From positions 14,998,546 through 15,062,545 of the forward strand of contig NC_053400.1 of assembly GCF_016859285.1 (NCBI RefSeq): 64,000 nt of DNA, read 5' to 3'. Source of the stretch: Xiphias gladius (Eukaryota > Chordata > Actinopteri > Istiophoriformes > Xiphiidae). Below are positions 1 through 13,445 of this stretch, piece by piece; position 1 is the first letter of the stretch; the number at the start of each line of letters is the position of its first letter. Below the pieces are notes generated by a model, which worked only from the letters and a program-made list of their open reading frames with translations, was not told the origin of the DNA and did not search any database. The position numbers and the translations under genes were made by a program.

Positions 1-225
1 AGCCTCTCTATGTAAATATACTTTTTTTTAAACTTTGGGTAAAGGATAATGTGTCATGTCTCTGCCGTTCCCTCTAAGCTTTCCTTTCTTTCCGTCCCAC
101 TATCATTTCTCACTACTGTTCTCTCACCTCCAAACCCCTCAAGGCTACAGTCTAGGGGAGTCGTGAGGAATAAACTCCACCGAGCTCTGCAGGAGAACAC
201 AGTAAGCTCTAGTCACTGCGAAATC

Positions 226-2158
<1,933 letters not shown>

Positions 2159-2990
2159 CACAAAATCAGTCAGGCAAGTTGTCAGAAGGACATGAAGATG
2201 GCAGGCAGATGGATAAAAGGTAAATAAGTCGGTAAACAAGTGAAATAAAATGAAAAAAAAAAAACACTGGATGAAATGAACATAAACCCTCGGTTTGGGA
2301 GCACTCTCTGCACTGCACCAAAGAGACTCTTACAGATCAAACAATTACTGACAGCACTGCCTGGAGCAGTCCCCTCTGCTGTGTAAACAACAAGGAAAAC
2401 ATATGAATTCTGATGGCTCAAACCTCGAATACAGGATGACACTGAAGTGTTTGGAAGAATGTCCTTGTTCCCCGAAAATCCAACAAGTAAAGACACAACG
2501 GGACCTGCAGAGCGTGGATTTGCAGGACTGCAGTCATCATTTGTTCAGATATTATATAAAGAATGAAAAGAAGAGGACTGAAACTCTAGCCTGAGACTTA
2601 AAAAAAATCCCGAGATGTGTAACTGCTGCCATGAAGTTACTGTAGGTGAAAACTGTACAAGGGATTCAATAACTTTTCACATTTTTAAACAGATGCTTTT
2701 CAGAAACATGGAGCTACTGTGGTACAGAGGAGGAACAAGAGGCCTCATGGAGGCTGCAGCTCTGCTGCTTTTGACGAGTGTATGGATCTAAAATATTGAC
2801 ACTGTGTTGTTGCACTTTTCTCAGCTCATCCTTTATTTGTTTTTAAAAACGCTACGATCGTGAGCTGAGTACTGGAACCTCTTCGTAAGATTAGATTAGG
2901 AGGCAAGAGAAACACCAGCTCCATGTCAGGGTGGAGACACACATACTGGTGCTCTTACGGCCGCAAGTTTTCATCCCTAAATAAACTGAT
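2159..2990 (+). terminator. eva1a: eva1a 3' UTR with candidate poly(A) signal at 2980-2985
   Basis: AATAAA at 2980-2985 is the best-placed canonical signal after the eva1a stop codon, implying a 3' UTR of roughly 0.85 kb. A second AATAAA-like string near 3026 is an alternative. Confidence 0.55.
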
Positions 2991-3049
2991 GAATGTGCAG
3001 TAACGGGCATGGTTGTGGAGGTTGAAAATAAAATGGAGGCATGCCATCA

Positions 3050-5050
3050 AGGATAACTTGCCTACAACCTGTTAGTAAGTTGTATCTGTAGGCTTGGGAG
3101 CCTATCAGCCGTAGGTGCTGTCACACATCTGGACAGCAGGTCATCATGTTTGAGACGATCATACTGCCTTTCTTTATTTGGCTCCTGTGAAAATGAGCTG
3201 AAAGAAAAAAAATTAATAAACTGTTATTCCAGGATTTTATGAACGCTGTTTTCTGTGCGTATTTTTGAGTCAAGTCACTTATTAAAAACACATAGTGGCT
3301 CATGTTTCTTCAACGCTTTTGGAGTACCTTAGGGTGTGTTGTAGGTGTAGATTATGGGCTGTGGTAAGAACCCAAAACAGACCGTATGTCCGGAGACCGA
3401 TGTTGCTGGTGGATACAATCAACAATGAATTTTGAATTTAACTAAATAGAACCTGGAAATAAGAAGGTATCTGTGATCGAGGTGTTTCAGAGGTGGAGGC
3501 ATAAATCTACCCTTAAGCCAAGGACAGGAAGGTGGTGGCAATGAGAACCAGCGCTGGGTGTCGAGTGCGCAGTATAGTTTTTCTACTCAGACTTGCCCTC
3601 ATTTGCAGCATGCTGTCCATATCATAATATATAGCCATATGCAAGCAACAACCCTCCCGTCTGAGCCACAGCGAGCCTGCGGGAACCACTAAACCTCCCT
3701 TGGGAATACAATGCGGAGTCCGAGCAACAGCAGTCACACTAGTGACCAACAGTAGGTAACACTTGCCAATAATGGAAAGTATTAGCAAAGGTATAAACAT
3801 ACAGAATGTTTTACAGCCCTGCTCATCGTATGGCTGGATGTTGGGCTTGTGTGTTCAGTCGCTATATCGATTGATATATGATTTATAGGGATACTGCATT
3901 TATCAAGCATCTCACAATTACTTTAAGGAATTGTGCCAAAAGTTTTGCCCCAAATGTCACCAATCTGCAGACGCTGCGGTGACTGTTAAACCTATCCCCA
4001 CACACGAAGACGACCATTTGTATTTGTCTGAACAAAGCAGGCCGGATCTCTGCGGCGGTGGACAAAAACCGGTCCCAGCTGTGCACTCTTAACATTGATA
4101 TTCTGTAAGAAATGTCAGCAGCTTTTAGGGTCAGCATGCCCCTGGTGTCCATAAAGTGCCTCTGCTCCCCAGGCCAACCCTCTTCTTAGACCACACTTCA
4201 TTATTTTACATACAGCATGAAAAGCCAAATGAAAATGAGCCAAGGCAAAAGGAAGGGAGGGAAATAAATTTAAAAAAACAACAACAACGACAACTTTCAA
4301 TCAGATGGAAAAGTGTAGTAGCCAAAATAAGAGCAATCTTGTACTCAAGGTAACAATTGTGGAGACTCAGTATATACAGTAGTGTTATATAGAATAAAAA
4401 CATGGCTCCTCCGACTGACTCATTGACTGAAGTTCCAAATGAATGATTAGATGCATATCAATGCTGTGATGTCAGTAAGTTTATAATCAAAAGAATGAGT
4501 TAAAGCTCACTGCTGTTGTTTCCATTTGGTGCCCTGTGAACTCCCAGGTCTCCCCTAAACATAAGTTTGCTCACTTCGGGGTTTTACTCAACTCAATCAC
4601 ACTGTTCTGCGGGGAAAAAAAGTTCCCTCTGCCCTCCAGTTGTTCATCTACAAGCTGGCATCCATTCCAGGCAAAGAAGTTGTCATCGGAACAAGTGGGA
4701 ATGCAATGAATGTTGGGGCTGGGGACGAGTTTAGTTGGATGAGTTCAAATTTGAGGCAATGATTGTTTTAATGCACCATTTCAAACATGGAGTTTTCTTC
4801 TTTCCTTTCCCAATTGCGAGCATCTTTGTGACAAATGAAGGGTAATTTCTTTTACTTTAATGAAGTGAGTAAACTCATATTCTGGCCTATTCTCTCTTGA
4901 TTAAAAATTCTGGCTAAAACCACGTTACCGTTCCTGAATATTATTGATGTGTAAGACACAAACCAGAGGAGAAGAGAAGGAAAAGGAGAACATGTCATCT
5001 AAACCAAACTCTGCAAGACCAGGACGTTGCGGTCTGAGTCCTAAGCGTGG
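3050..5050. other. Intergenic, no supportable gene
   Basis: Between eva1a and xkr5 I see no exon with a family match. Short open frames occur (for example on the minus strand at 3513-3800) but without splice context or recognisable motifs. Slightly higher GC at 3480-3760 and 3960-4150 may be old transposon material that I cannot assign. Confidence 0.5.
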
Positions 5051-5099
5051 CCCCTAAATGCTGACAATGCCCGATCAGAACTTGGTACTAAACAAATCC

Positions 5100-5308
5100 G
5101 GTCAACTGATTTGTCCTCCCGTCCGGCGTCTCACCTACTTCGCCGGTGCTATCGCTTTAACTGGACGGGCGGTGACGCTGGGACGGGAACACGGAGCTGA
5201 GAGAGCGGGCTGCCGCAGCTGGACCGGGACCAGAACGACGACCAGCCTCCAGTCCTGTAGCCCACACGGTTATCTCTGCGAATCTGGTTCCCATTTTAAA
5301 AAGCCGCC
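5100..5308 (+). promoter_or_regulatory. xkr5: CpG-rich 5' region of xkr5
   Basis: Many CpGs (5118-5250) directly precede the start codon at 5309, which has a strong Kozak context (GCCGCCATGA). The transcription start is probably in this stretch; no TATA box is evident. Confidence 0.55.
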
Positions 5309-8300
5309 ATGAGAGACTACTCGGCGACTCCGAGCAACGGAGGCTCCTGCATGCCCTGCTGCCAAGTTTGCGTCTTCGTCTTTACCGCATTTCTCATCGT
5401 TGCAGAGAGGACGGCGCGTGAGTCCTACCTGGGACATCCACCCACTCACCCACCCACACACACACACACACACACAGACGCATTAAACCCGAGTGTTTTG
5501 TCACCAGCGGTGTGTTGGTTGACTGGCCGGGGTGATGGTATGTGCCCCTGCGCATCCCTGCTGTGTGTTATTTGACTTTATTGGCTTGTGCCTTTTTGGC
5601 CACAGTGTATAGATGCACAGTGTGTGAGGTCTACGGCAGCTGGGAGAGAGATGCTCCCATATTCTAGATGGGATCAGGGGGTTTCTGGGTGTCGTATCGG
5701 TCTGTTTTAAAATCTGCAATAATCCCACATTCAAAATGGGACATTTGTTTTTCGCTTCACAGGCTGTCTCCTGTTGTGTTATGAATAATAGAGTCAGACC
5801 AGAGTCTGCAGTCAGCACTAGTGCGCCTCTTCCCATTTTTATACCCCGCATGTTATGAAATCCTGCCTGCCGCAAAACTGCAGACTCATGCCAGAGGTTT
5901 ACATCTTTTAAACAGTTGCCATCCTTTCAGCCTCTGTGCGATCTTTCCCGAACAGAAACGAAGCGGGGCCATGTTGTCATATTCCAGCGCCCTTTTTTTT
6001 TCTTTCTTTCTTTTTTTTTTTTTTTTTTTGGAGGTGCACGAATGGACGAGGGGATGGGCGTACACCGGGATGGGGCCTAGTCTGCCGGGACAGCCCGCCT
6101 GTTTCGCAGCTAAAAGGGGGTTCAGGTTACATGTGTGGAGGGAGGGATGCAGAGCCTCGGGGAGTGTGGCGAGGAGAGTGAGTGAGGAGAAGAGGCATCG
6201 GTGGCCTTGTTGTCAGTAAACCTTAGATGTGATGGTCATCTGAAGAAGTGGAAACTCACAAAATACACAATCACTAATGCTCCTCTGATCAAATGCTTTA
6301 GTTTGCATCTGATGTAAACAAGTACTAAAATATAAACAGTACCACGGAAAATACTGCCAGTCTGTCATTTAGATCTGAAGTTGAAGTACACTGGGCTGGA
6401 GGAAGAATCTGTGCCCATCATTGAGGTAAAAGTAAAGATATCAGGATTTGAAAATATTCCATTACAAGTAAGGCTTGTATTCAAAATCTCACTTAATGAA
6501 AAGTATGTAACTCTTATCAGTCACAGGTACAGTACTATCAAAAGTAAAATTACTCATTAAGCAGCAGAACAGCTCCCATCAGTGTTATATTACCAGATGT
6601 TGCATTGTTTCATTATTATTACTGGTGTTTTAACATGTAAAGAGCATTTTAATGTCATCACTTGACAAATTGGAGCTTATTTTATCTATTTTCTACAGTA
6701 TACTGTTGTTTAGTTTAACCTGTATATGCATATTTTATAAAGTAATGATACAAATTTGTGTGTAAAATCCTAATCAGCAAAGTAACTAGTAACTAAAGTT
6801 GTCCAGTGGGTAGGAGTGGGTAGGAGAAGTAAAAAGTGCATTATAACTAAAGTTGTCCAGTGGGTAGGAGTGGGTAGGAGAGGTAAAAAGTGCATTATAT
6901 AGTATATTTCCCTCTGAAATGTGGTGGAGTAAAAGTATAAAGTAGCATCAAATGGAAATACTCAAGTGAAATACAACTATCTCAAAACTGTTCATAATTC
7001 ATTTCTTGATTAAATGTATTTAATTACATTTCAACATTGGATTAACCTCTCCATGTCGGTTTTTATGAGTTAGGTTTTATTACAATTTTTCAGTAGCATC
7101 ACAAGCAGGGTCAGACATCAAGAGCCAACGTTACAGCCCAATCAAAAATTGCATAAATGATTTATGATTGGCCTCATCGTGAATGTGCTTTGTACATGTG
7201 TGTGTGTTGCTGTCTTTCCCCAGTGATCTACTGCTTTGTATACTATCTGTGGGTGGGTCACAACTACTGCTATGCACATCTTGCCGGCTTCACTGCCCTC
7301 TTCCTGCTGCCAGGTGAGATCACATCAGTAACAACAACCCGATAGATCATTAGAAAGCTACAGCAGATAGATTGTTAGACAGGTTGATGTTCATTTTTAT
7401 CATTCGCTGTTTCCCAGGTTGGGGTCCTCAGTGGCTAAGTTACTTGTGGTACCTGTCAGATGGACGCATCCGCAGGAAGTCTCTCACCTGGACACACATA
7501 CTGCACCTGGGTATCTTCAAAAGGTGGGCCGAATTTATATATGTGTATGACGGAAATCTGTCAAGACAGTCATAAGGACCAGAAAAGCTATAATTGGTCA
7601 ATGATCAGTAATTCTCAAATCATGAGTAATGGTAATACTGGACTACCGGTTGAGTCTTAGAAACTATGAATTTGTTAATGTTTGGTGATGTATGATGATC
7701 TTGATTACGGCAACAAAATGTCCTCCCTTTCCTCTGTCCTCCTCCCGCCTCCCCTTCATCCATCTCCGGGCTTCACAGGCTGTGGGAGTGTATGCGTCTG
7801 CCAGATATGGATGTGTATGGTGAGATCATGCAGCAGGCAGACGTATCTGCCTTACGTCTGCTTGAGGCCTTGGTGGTCACCCTCCCTGAGACGGTGCTGC
7901 AGACCTATGTGCTCATCTGTACTGATATAGGGCTCAAATCTCCAGGTAAAGGGATAGACTGAATAGAGAATGTACAAAGTATCTGTACAATCATGATAAG
8001 GTCTGAAAGAGCACTTGTAAATTTGTGTGTGTGGTAGAGAAGAAGTTACCAAACATTTTAATGTAAACCACTCAAACAAATCTACAGTTAACTATGGCCC
8101 GATAGACGATGGCTGAGACCTGCATAACACAATGATAACAAAAATAGAGCAGCTACAATCTATATTTTTATTTATAAAATGATAATGAAATGAAACCTAC
8201 AGAGACTTGTCACCTGAATCTGCAGCTCCCATGGCTTTATGGCACTTTAGAGTGAGTTTCGGCTCATTGTTTAGCTGTCCGTCCGCAACTTTACTGTTTT

Positions 8301-9273
8301 GGTTCAGTCTCATCGCTCTTGTAAGTGTTATTTCCAGATTCATCGGGGCTCTTTCATTGGCAAAACTGTTCTGATAAACCCACTACACGGTAACTGCCCA
8401 GCACCAGACTGCATGTGTAACATGTTCACCATAACAACTTTATAAGGTCATAAATATGTCAGATGTTTTGTTTTCAGCTTGTTCTGCTGGCCCCAAAGTG
8501 GCCAAAAAATCAATTAGTGCAGCTTTAATTCTAACCGGTTTCTCTGCCATCTATTTCCAGTATACATCTGCAGCAGCCTTGTATCTAATGGACAGTATGT
8601 ATATAGCATTACAATGTACAAAGTATTCACCCTTCTTTTCCTCTCTGCCTTCTACCTCTTTTCTCTCCATCTCTCCCCTCCAGCCTCGGTGTGTTTTGTG
8701 GTGTGTTTGTTATCTCTCGCCTGGGCCTTGGTCCTCTACGCCAGAGCCTGTTCACTTATCAGACCAGGACACTTACAAATGACCCCCGCTGCCATTCTCT
8801 GTCGACTGCTGTGGAGGGTGGGCACATTTAAACTTCACACAATGAATATGTACCAAATGCACCCTCAATATACCAGTACCAGTATAATGAACAGCATATT
8901 TATAGGCCTGCTTTTGATTTGTGAGTGGGTTTTTTGGCTTGGTGTGTATGACAAGTAATGTATGTTTTTCTTTATCTGCAGGTCAGTATGCTGGGATCTC
9001 GATTTGCTGTTCTCATGCTCTTCACACGCATCTTCAAACAGTGGATCCTGGGAGTAATTGGCAAGTTGTATTTGCTGAATCTGGCAAACATTGGCAGGGT
9101 ATTGGCATGAGTGGTTTTGTTTGTCAACTGAACATATTATACTCTTGTTGGGCAAGTCTTGGTAAGGACACTCATAGTCCACCTCCTCTACGGTCAAGTT
9201 TACAGTAAACATCTGAATTAGTGTGTTTATGTATGCGTTAGAGGATGAATATTTATTAGGATGTGTGTGTGTG

Positions 9274-9366
<93 letters not shown>

Positions 9367-10792
9367 GTGCCAGGCGTGCACTGGCTGGGTGCAACTTTCT
9401 GGATGGTATCTCAGCAGACTGACATCATACGATCAACTAGTCGATGGAGACTGTTCAACCTCGTTCTGGGAGCCATTCACATCTTTCTCTTCCTCAACGT
9501 GAAGTACGGCCAATCCAGATACCGCATGGCTGGGTTCTACCTGGTATGTTTGGGTTTTTGATCAAGTCGAGCTTGTGTGAATTTGTCAATACATTCACAT
9601 CAAGCAATGGTACGGTTTCTTGTATTACTTATTTCTTCCGTCATAAAACAGAGACATATACAATAACAAATAACAAAAGAAAAATGATAGCTTCTGCTTA
9701 TGTTAGTGTCACTGATGTGGGCAAATCGCAGTAGAAATGAACCCTAAATATTTGGTTAATAATGGTTTTATTTGCAGGGGGATCTGACAAGAACAGAAAC
9801 ACTGCAACACACAGCTTTAAAATACAAACATGAAAATAAATTTGATGAAACAACTTATTCCCATTTATTATGGAGTAAAAAAAAATACATAGACTAATTG
9901 CTGAACTTCTTCAGAGACCAGCCCCTTCTGCAAATGAATCTGAGTGCAGCTCACCAACAGAGTCACCATTACAATTCTGATATTTGTACTGAAGAAACAG
10001 GTACCTACTTAATATGAGTAAGAATAATTGAATTTGGGGAAAATGTGAGTCTCATTAAAGGCATGTGCTAAGTATAAACCATCAGAAACACTGAAAATAC
10101 ATGTTTGCGATACTATAGTGAGCTTTGGATAAAGGTGTCCATCAGTTTTATCAGTGTAATCTCTAAGAAAATATTATAATATAACAATCAGTTATGAGCT
10201 GAATAAAAACTACATGACTTGAGTTGAGCGGACATATATAACAGCCAAATGTGAGACAAGAATGGGTTTCAGGTTTTGGAAGTGGTAACCATTTTCCTCT
10301 GTTTCTGCTTCTTCTTCAGGTCATGTTCGTAGAGAACGTCTTTCTTCTTCTGGCCTCCTCCTGGTTGTTTACCATGGTGTCCTGGGATACTGTTGGCATC
10401 CCAGCTGCAGTGTTCTGCAGCTTCCTCATTGGTTAGACACAGCCACAGCTACTGTATAAAAACTATATCCAAATGCATTCTCTGTCTAATCTTCCACACC
10501 TGTATTTTCATGTGGCGGCAGTGACATTTCCTTCTTTACTTTTGAGACTCACACACCTCCATCCCAAATTCTCCTCATTTCTGTCTCCTATTTACCTTTT
10601 CTTCTCTCTCCAGGAGTGATAGCGTTGGTGCTGTACTATCGTTTCCTCCACCCTAAATCCTTTGAGATTTTCCAGAGTATTCGCCACAGAGGGATAAGTG
10701 GAGCCTGCATGGAGCGTGGATCTACACTCACATTGGAGGAGAAAGTCACACCCACTTTCCATCGCCACGCAACTCTGTCTGGTCTGTTAAAA

Positions 10793-10877
<85 letters not shown>

Positions 10878-12796
10878 CCTATTTATCTATCTAATTTAAT
10901 TATGAATGTGGTTATTAATCTAATCAGGAGGTGGGACTCTCATGGACCTTCCAATCCAGTGGGAGGGCTGGAAACATCACCACTGGCTGCTGATTCGCTT
11001 GGCCCTGAAGACGGGGGATGTAGCGAAGATCTGGTCGGCGTATGGCGAGGGGGGACTGGCAGGACTGATGGGTCTGTCTGAAGAAGTTCACTCCCCAGAT
11101 GAACCTTATGTCCCTCGGGTATGTTTTGTTCCTGTTGTTGAAAATGTCCTGTGAATTTCATTACTATTAGTTTGAGCATGGAGATTGAATGTCTGCTTCT
11201 TAAACCAGTCCTCCCTATCACGCAGCCTAATTGTTATGTCTTTTAAGATTACGTAAAGGGGTTACTCATTCTTATTTGCGCTGTGATTTGTCAGGTTCCA
11301 CTTGTTCAACCACAGGTTCCTCAAATCTCATATCCAGCTCCTCAACCGGCTCAACCACAGGTGACCCAGGCTCCACAGGTAAGATCTTTGTTTATTGCTC
11401 ACTGAACCAATAATTTAAACTCAAAATACAGTGAATCAATGCTTAAAAGCCACTATGTGTAGGATTTGAAAATGGAGAGGAATGAACTGAAAGCAGCATA
11501 TAGACTACACAAAGTTTCAATGAGTTTGGCACATTTTTCTTTAAACAAAAACTAATGCCATAAGACTAGTTATAAAGAAAATGCTATTGTAACCACTTAA
11601 AAAATCAACAGAGTAGCGTTAAGATTCTTCTTCATGTGTAAAATGGATGTGAGAATGTGTTGCAGCCCAGTGAGGTCATGAGAAAAAAATAACAGCGGTC
11701 TCAGCCACAAGATTTGCTACTAAAAAGTCGTATATGTGCAGAATACGTAGGTTTTGTCTGTCTGCAGGCTGAGACTCAGCTGTATATCCTGTCCCCAGGT
11801 GAGAGAGGTGGTCCAGCCACCAAAGCCACCTCCCACCAGTATAGTGGCCCGACCAGTGAGAAAAGCTCCTCCCACAACAATCCATGATATGAGAAGGTTT
11901 CCAGAGGTTCTCCCGGTCCAGGAGGTCATTCCTGAGGAGAGTGCCGAGGAAGAGTCCAGTGCTCCACCATCAGAGGAAAAAGGTTGGACGCCTGATAAAC
12001 ACTGCACACTACTAACAGCAGTGCACACACTCAAGAGCGTACACTCAGTGACCACAGAAATAGTTCCCCAGTGGCTTCCTCTGTAGGAAACGTATGTATC
12101 GTTTTAAACACACTTTACCTTTAAATTCAATGTCATTTCATTTACAAAGGTGATGAGGAGTTTCAGAGTGCAGCTTACGGCTCACCCACACTTTCATCTC
12201 CACGGCAACCAGACAGCCTCCGCCACATTGACAGCAACGCTCCAACCCTGACCGAGGCCTCGTCCTCCGCAGGCTCCCTGGACATCAAGACTCCCGGCTG
12301 GTCGCCTGAGCGACGTTCCCCTCTCCTGATTGGTTCACCAGAGAGAAAAGCAGGGATTCCTGGAGAGTCCAGCACTACACTGTATTTCAGCGCAGATGCA
12401 CAGTCTCCCTCCAGTGGGAGCTATCTCGGCTGGGGCTCCGAGCTGTCTCCCATCTCCAGCTACCGAAGTCCCTACAGGATCAGGGAGGCTCGTTTTGTCA
12501 CATCCACCCCGCGACTGGAGCCTCGAGCTGGGGCTGAAAGTCCAGGCCCAGCCCCGGTTGTTGTGATCCCTGCCACTCCAGGTGAAACACCAGGCACCAC
12601 CCCTGACGGGACCCCTGTTGCTTCCACCACTGCTGTTTCTACGCCTGCTGCTTCAACACCTGCTGCTTCAAGCCCCGGCGCATCGACTGCTGGTGCTACT
12701 ACTCCGGGTTCTCCTGTCATTCCACTCACTCCAGTCGTCTCCCATGCTCGTAAACAGATCGTCCAGTTTGTGGACAGTAGAGAGAGGGCAGTGTAA
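5309..12796 (+). CDS. xkr5: XK-related protein 5, 13 coding exons
   Basis: Exons 5309-5417, 7224-7313, 7418-7523, 7779-7945, 8684-8817, 8982-9060, 9374-9543, 10320-10431, 10614-10781, 10928-11118, 11295-11378, 11799-11982 and 12150-12796 total 2241 nt, encoding 746 aa (human XKR5 is 686). Matches to XKR5 include ALRLLEAL..LPETVLQTYV (exon 4), HWLGATFWMVSQQTDIIRST and RWRLFNLVLGAI (exon 7), IALVLYYRFLHPKS (exon 9), HHHWLLIRLALKTGDVAKI (exon 10) and STTLYFSA in the tail. Exons 1-9 carry the hydrophobic XK-family core of 8-10 helices. Residues from about 440 are a cytosolic-type tail: a Pro/Gln segment (exon 11), a Pro/Glu-rich segment (exon 12) and a Ser/Thr/Pro/Ala repeat near 660-710. XK relatives such as XKR8 are lipid scramblases; activity of XKR5 is not established. 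Intron 6 starts with GC rather than GT, and exon 12 has an alternative. Confidence 0.93.
5455..5477 (+). repeat. (CA)n at the donor end of xkr5 intron 1
   Basis: A CCCA-rich then CA-repeat tract lies within 60 nt of the intron 1 donor (GTGAGT at 5418). The acceptor end of the same intron has a short GT run at about 7196-7208, the complementary sequence. Confidence 0.9.
6390..6990. mobile_element. Degenerate hAT-like non-autonomous element in xkr5 intron 1
   Basis: Phrases such as GAGGTAAAAGTA near the start and TGGAAATACTCAAGTGAAATAC near the end resemble the better-preserved element at 28718-29275 and a repeat I recall from percomorph genomes. No clear target-site duplication remains, so the ends are approximate. 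Confidence 0.45.
6791..6898. repeat. Tandem duplication, 2 x 54 bp
   Basis: Units 6791-6844 and 6845-6898 differ at one base (AGAAGT versus AGAGGT). Each unit holds an internal doubled GGGTAGGAGT motif. It lies inside the degenerate hAT-like element. Confidence 0.93.
9262..9369 (+). repeat. (GT)n microsatellite replacing the polypyrimidine tract of xkr5 intron 6
   Basis: GT repeats, interrupted once by TTTTT near 9274-9278, run to 9360 and continue as GCGTGTGTG up to CCAG, after which exon 7 starts at 9374. There is no pyrimidine run between the repeat and the acceptor AG. Confidence 0.95.
10794..10892 (+). repeat. (ATCT)n tetranucleotide repeat filling xkr5 intron 9
   Basis: About 24 ATCT units occupy roughly two thirds of a 146-nt intron (10782-10927). 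The remainder is the donor end and an AT-rich branch-point/acceptor region ending TTAATCTAATCAG. Confidence 0.95.
11768..11798 (+). other. xkr5: Candidate alternative 31-nt exon of xkr5
   Basis: A pyrimidine-rich acceptor (TTTTGTCTGTCTGCAG) opens a 31-nt segment encoding AETQLYILSP plus one base, closed by the strong donor CAG|GTGAGA. The segment enters in phase 0 after exon 11 and leaves in phase 1, exactly what exon 13 needs. The donor coincides with the acceptor of the 184-nt exon 12 (11799-11982), which has the same phases. Retaining both exons (215 nt) shifts the frame and reaches a TGA within exon 12. The segment is seen in sequence; its use is inference. Confidence 0.5.
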
Positions 12797-13018
12797 GGAG
12801 GGTGGGGGTGAAGAGGATGGAAAATCCTGGGTGGGGATGGTATCTTTTTCGGTTTAGTGTTTGAAGATATATCTGACTTCATGCTTTAATTAACCTGGGG
12901 AAGGCTTGGTGGGTAGTTATGGGCCTTTACAGTTCATTTGAATCAGTCATGGAAGAATATACACTACACATTTTTTTTTTTTTCCCCTGATGTTCAGATA
13001 CAGAGGTAAAAATTGCGG

Positions 13019-13445
13019 CATATTGGGATGCATGGGTGGCACACTGGCAAACCATTTGCAAACCTCTGTAGGAACTTCGATTCAGTTCTTACTAGAGGTA
13101 CCTCTGACTTCGCAGATCGTTCTAGCTCACATCTTTACCGGTGTGTGTGTGTGGGTGGTCAGCTGGTGAGAAATCATGTTGCTGCACTACCGGCTCCTGG
13201 TTGGTAGGAGCGGCTGCACGGAGAAGGGCTGTAGTATGTACCTCCTCACATGTGATGTCCCTTTGCAGGCAGGTGAAAAAAAAAGCATCTGGCAGACTCA
13301 TGTGTATCAGGGGGACACGTTGCTGTCTGCTTCCTATGCAGGCCATCAGAGCAGTTAACGGCATCAGACGCTGGTTTACAAGGGAATTGTCCATTCAAAA
13401 TTAGGGGAAAAAAGTGGGAGAAATTAGTTTTTCAGTTTAGTATAA
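13019..13445 (+). mobile_element. tRNA-derived SINE downstream of xkr5
   Basis: An A-box-like TGGCACACTGG (13037-13047) and a B-box-like ACTTCGATTC (13075-13084) are spaced as in a tRNA head. They are followed by a body I recognise from dispersed fish repeats (CACTACCGGCTCCTGGTTGG; GGCATCAGACGCTGG). No long open frame has a plausible product. It may lie inside the xkr5 3' UTR. Confidence 0.6.

Noticed and set aside
3513-3800. Minus-strand 95-aa frame with a hydrophobic start as a possible small membrane protein.
   Set aside because: No neighbouring exon, promoter or family match; it lies in a patch that resembles old repeat sequence.
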